Assembly: GCA_958424475.1 (NCBI GenBank)
Contig: CATZTY010000074.1
Coordinates: 1-5,903, forward strand
Origin: an uncultured Collinsella sp.
Lineage (GTDB): Bacteria > Actinomycetota > Coriobacteriia > Coriobacteriales > Coriobacteriaceae
DNA: 5,903 nucleotides
Direction: 5' to 3'
The stretch's first letter is position 1. The number at the start of each line of letters is the position of its first letter. The position numbers were made by a program, and so were the translations under genes. This document shows positions 5,880-5,903 of this stretch, piece by piece. A model generated the notes under the pieces. It saw only the letters and a program-made list of their open reading frames with translations. It was not told the origin of the DNA and did not search any database.

Positions 5880-5903
5880 CTCAGTTCAAGCGCACGGCTC
5901 GGT

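Overview
The window reads as a chromosomal housekeeping region of a moderately GC-rich bacterium. Gene content, the tilS-hpt-ftsH order and the protein flavour suggest Actinomycetota, probably class Coriobacteriia (Collinsella-like). That placement is inferred from family resemblance recalled without a search. No transposase, phage gene, CRISPR array, rRNA or tRNA was seen.

Layout. Positions 1-3668 hold three minus-strand genes in the conserved order tilS, hpt, ftsH. TilS (2130-3668) makes lysidine in tRNA-Ile. Hpt (1434-1982) salvages hypoxanthine and guanine. FtsH (1-1432, cut by the window edge) is the membrane AAA+ zinc protease. hpt and ftsH are one nucleotide apart, and the ftsH Shine-Dalgarno lies inside hpt. 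The 147-nt tilS-hpt gap carries a palindrome next to an extended -10 element, so hpt-ftsH may also have its own promoter. Divergent from tilS is a YycJ/WalJ-type metallo-beta-lactamase-fold gene (3717-4526). Only 48 nt separate the two start codons, and candidate -10 elements overlap there.

A strong 15-bp hairpin (4536-4581) separates yycJ from the convergent small heat-shock gene hsp20 (4609-5040, minus). An AT-rich, repeat-laden control region (about 5041-5316) divides hsp20 from a divergent gene at 5317-5784. That gene encodes an unrecognised 155-residue protein with a single C-terminal membrane anchor, preceded by a possible 10-codon leader ORF. The window ends with a 12-bp GNRA hairpin whose T-tract lies on the minus strand, so a convergent gene probably ends just beyond the right edge.

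The genes are mostly known families doing separate jobs (tRNA modification, purine salvage, membrane proteolysis, DNA-processing hydrolase, chaperone). FtsH and Hsp20 share a protein-quality-control theme. The least explained part is 5041-5784: the hsp20 control region, with a possible SD-sequestering hairpin and paired TGASTCA sites, and the tail-anchored protein facing it.
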